Source: Rubritepida sp. (GTDB lineage Bacteria > Pseudomonadota > Alphaproteobacteria > Acetobacterales > Acetobacteraceae). From it: a stretch of 6,219 nucleotides of DNA. The DNA lies in the NCBI GenBank assembly GCA_022843345.1, contig JALHNW010000116.1, positions 1-6,219 on the forward strand, written 5' to 3'. Made by a program: the position numbers and the translations under genes. The stretch's first letter is position 1. Each line of letters opens with the position of its first letter. Below the pieces are notes generated by a model. That model did no database searches. It was not told where the DNA came from and saw only the letters and a list, made by a program, of their open reading frames with translations. Positions 5,713 through 6,219 of the stretch are shown here, one piece after another.

Positions 5713-6219
5713 ATGAGGATCGGCATCGCGGGCATCGGCGGGCGCATGGGCGTGCTGCTGGCGGAGGAGGTGGCCAAGGCCGGCGCGACGCTGGCCGGCG
5801 GCACGAAGCGCGGCGACGACCCGCGGGCGCTGTTCGCCGCGTGCGAGGCGGTGATCGACTTCACCCACGCCTCCACCGCCGCCGGCCACGCCGCGCTCGC
5901 GGCCGAGGCTGGCGTGCCGCTGGTGCTCGGCTCCTCGGGCCTGGACGCGGCGCAGGAGGCGGCGGTGGCCGAGGCCGCGCGGCGCGTGCCCGTCGTCTAC
6001 GCCGCCAACTTCGCCCCGGGCGTGAACCTGGTGCTGGCCATCGCCGAGCGCCTGGGCGCCGCCCTGCCCGGCGACCTCTACGACGCCGAGATCGTGGAGA
6101 TGCACCACCGCCAGAAGGTGGACGCGCCCTCGGGCACCGCCGTCGCGCTCGGCCGCGCGGTGGCGAAGGGCCGCGGCACGACGCTGGAGGAAGCGGGCCG
6201 CGAATCCGGCCGCGACGGG
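5713..6219 (+). CDS. dapB: 4-hydroxy-tetrahydrodipicolinate reductase, 3' partial
   Basis: Cytoplasmic NAD(P)H-dependent reductase converting 4-hydroxy-tetrahydrodipicolinate to tetrahydrodipicolinate, the second dedicated step from aspartate semialdehyde to diaminopimelate and lysine. The frame is open from the ATG at 5713 to the window edge (169 residues, of about 240-270 expected). GGAGGGGG at 5701-5708 is a strong ribosome-binding site. The Rossmann glycine motif GIGGRMG is at residues 7-13, VIDFTH at 47-52, GSSG at 73-76 in place of the usual GTTG, and AANFAPGVN at about 97-105. The signature EMHHRQKVDAPSGTA at 129-143 holds the catalytic H131 and K135. The loop between the glycine motif and VIDFT is about 25 residues shorter than in E. 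coli DapB as I recall it. After the second strand, T31-K32-R33 replaces the E. coli Glu-Arg pair, which hints at NADPH use. It is separated from dnaJ by the minus-strand PRC-barrel gene, so it needs its own promoter. Confidence 0.96.
   Translation, partial: MRIGIAGIGGRMGVLLAEEVAKAGATLAGGTKRGDDPRALFAACEAVIDFTHASTAAGHAALAAEAGVPLVLGSSGLDAAQEAAVAEAARRVPVVYAANFAPGVNLVLAIAERLGAALPGDLYDAEIVEMHHRQKVDAPSGTAVALGRAVAKGRGTTLEEAGRESGRDG

Noticed and set aside
5634..5876. Longer version of the PRC-barrel protein starting at 5876
   Set aside because: The extra 81 residues are read antisense through the dapB start and its Rossmann motif and resemble no domain. The ATG at 5633 precedes the conserved barrel.
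4927..6108. Minus-strand open frame spanning dnaJ, the PRC-barrel gene and dapB
   Set aside because: The frame covers parts of three clear genes and has no domain. The real minus-strand gene here is the PRC-barrel gene in another frame.

Overview
The window is a GC-rich (roughly 70% by eye), gene-dense chromosomal segment. Proteins, codon bias and gene content fit an alphaproteobacterium, most likely a Roseomonas-like member of the Acetobacteraceae. This rests on the very high GC, tandem orphan Bug/TctC receptors, the dnaK-dnaJ pair with dapB close by, and a small PRC-barrel gene. The assignment is inferred from recognised families and was not tested by a search.

Layout from left to right. 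(1) Positions 1-1962 hold two tandem genes for Bug-family (TctC-like) periplasmic solute-binding proteins. The first has lost its 5' end to the window edge and the second is complete with a signal peptide. No TctA or TctB membrane genes are visible. (2) A strong GC-rich hairpin two bases past the second receptor gene separates this block from the chaperone block. (3) Positions 1963-2138 form the dnaK leader, with a tentative alphaproteobacterial heat-shock (RpoH-type) promoter, a possible leader hairpin and a clear Shine-Dalgarno sequence. (4) dnaK (2139-4049) and dnaJ (4128-5258) encode the Hsp70 chaperone and its J-domain co-chaperone. Between them is a 13-bp stem with a GCGA tetraloop and a T-rich tail, which probably lets DnaK be made in excess over DnaJ. 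(5) A minus-strand gene for a 124-residue PRC-barrel protein converges on dnaJ with no spacer: the two stop codons together form TGATCA. (6) A 79-bp divergent intergenic region carries two dyad symmetries. (7) The 5' part of dapB (lysine and diaminopimelate synthesis) runs off the right edge.

Functionally this is mostly housekeeping: the heat-shock folding machine, one step of lysine and cell-wall precursor synthesis, and two receptors of the kind that capture small carboxylates in the periplasm. I see no mobile element, CRISPR array, RNA gene, defence system or clearly novel system. The points that merit a second look are regulatory structures in the short intergenic regions and residue-level features of DapB.
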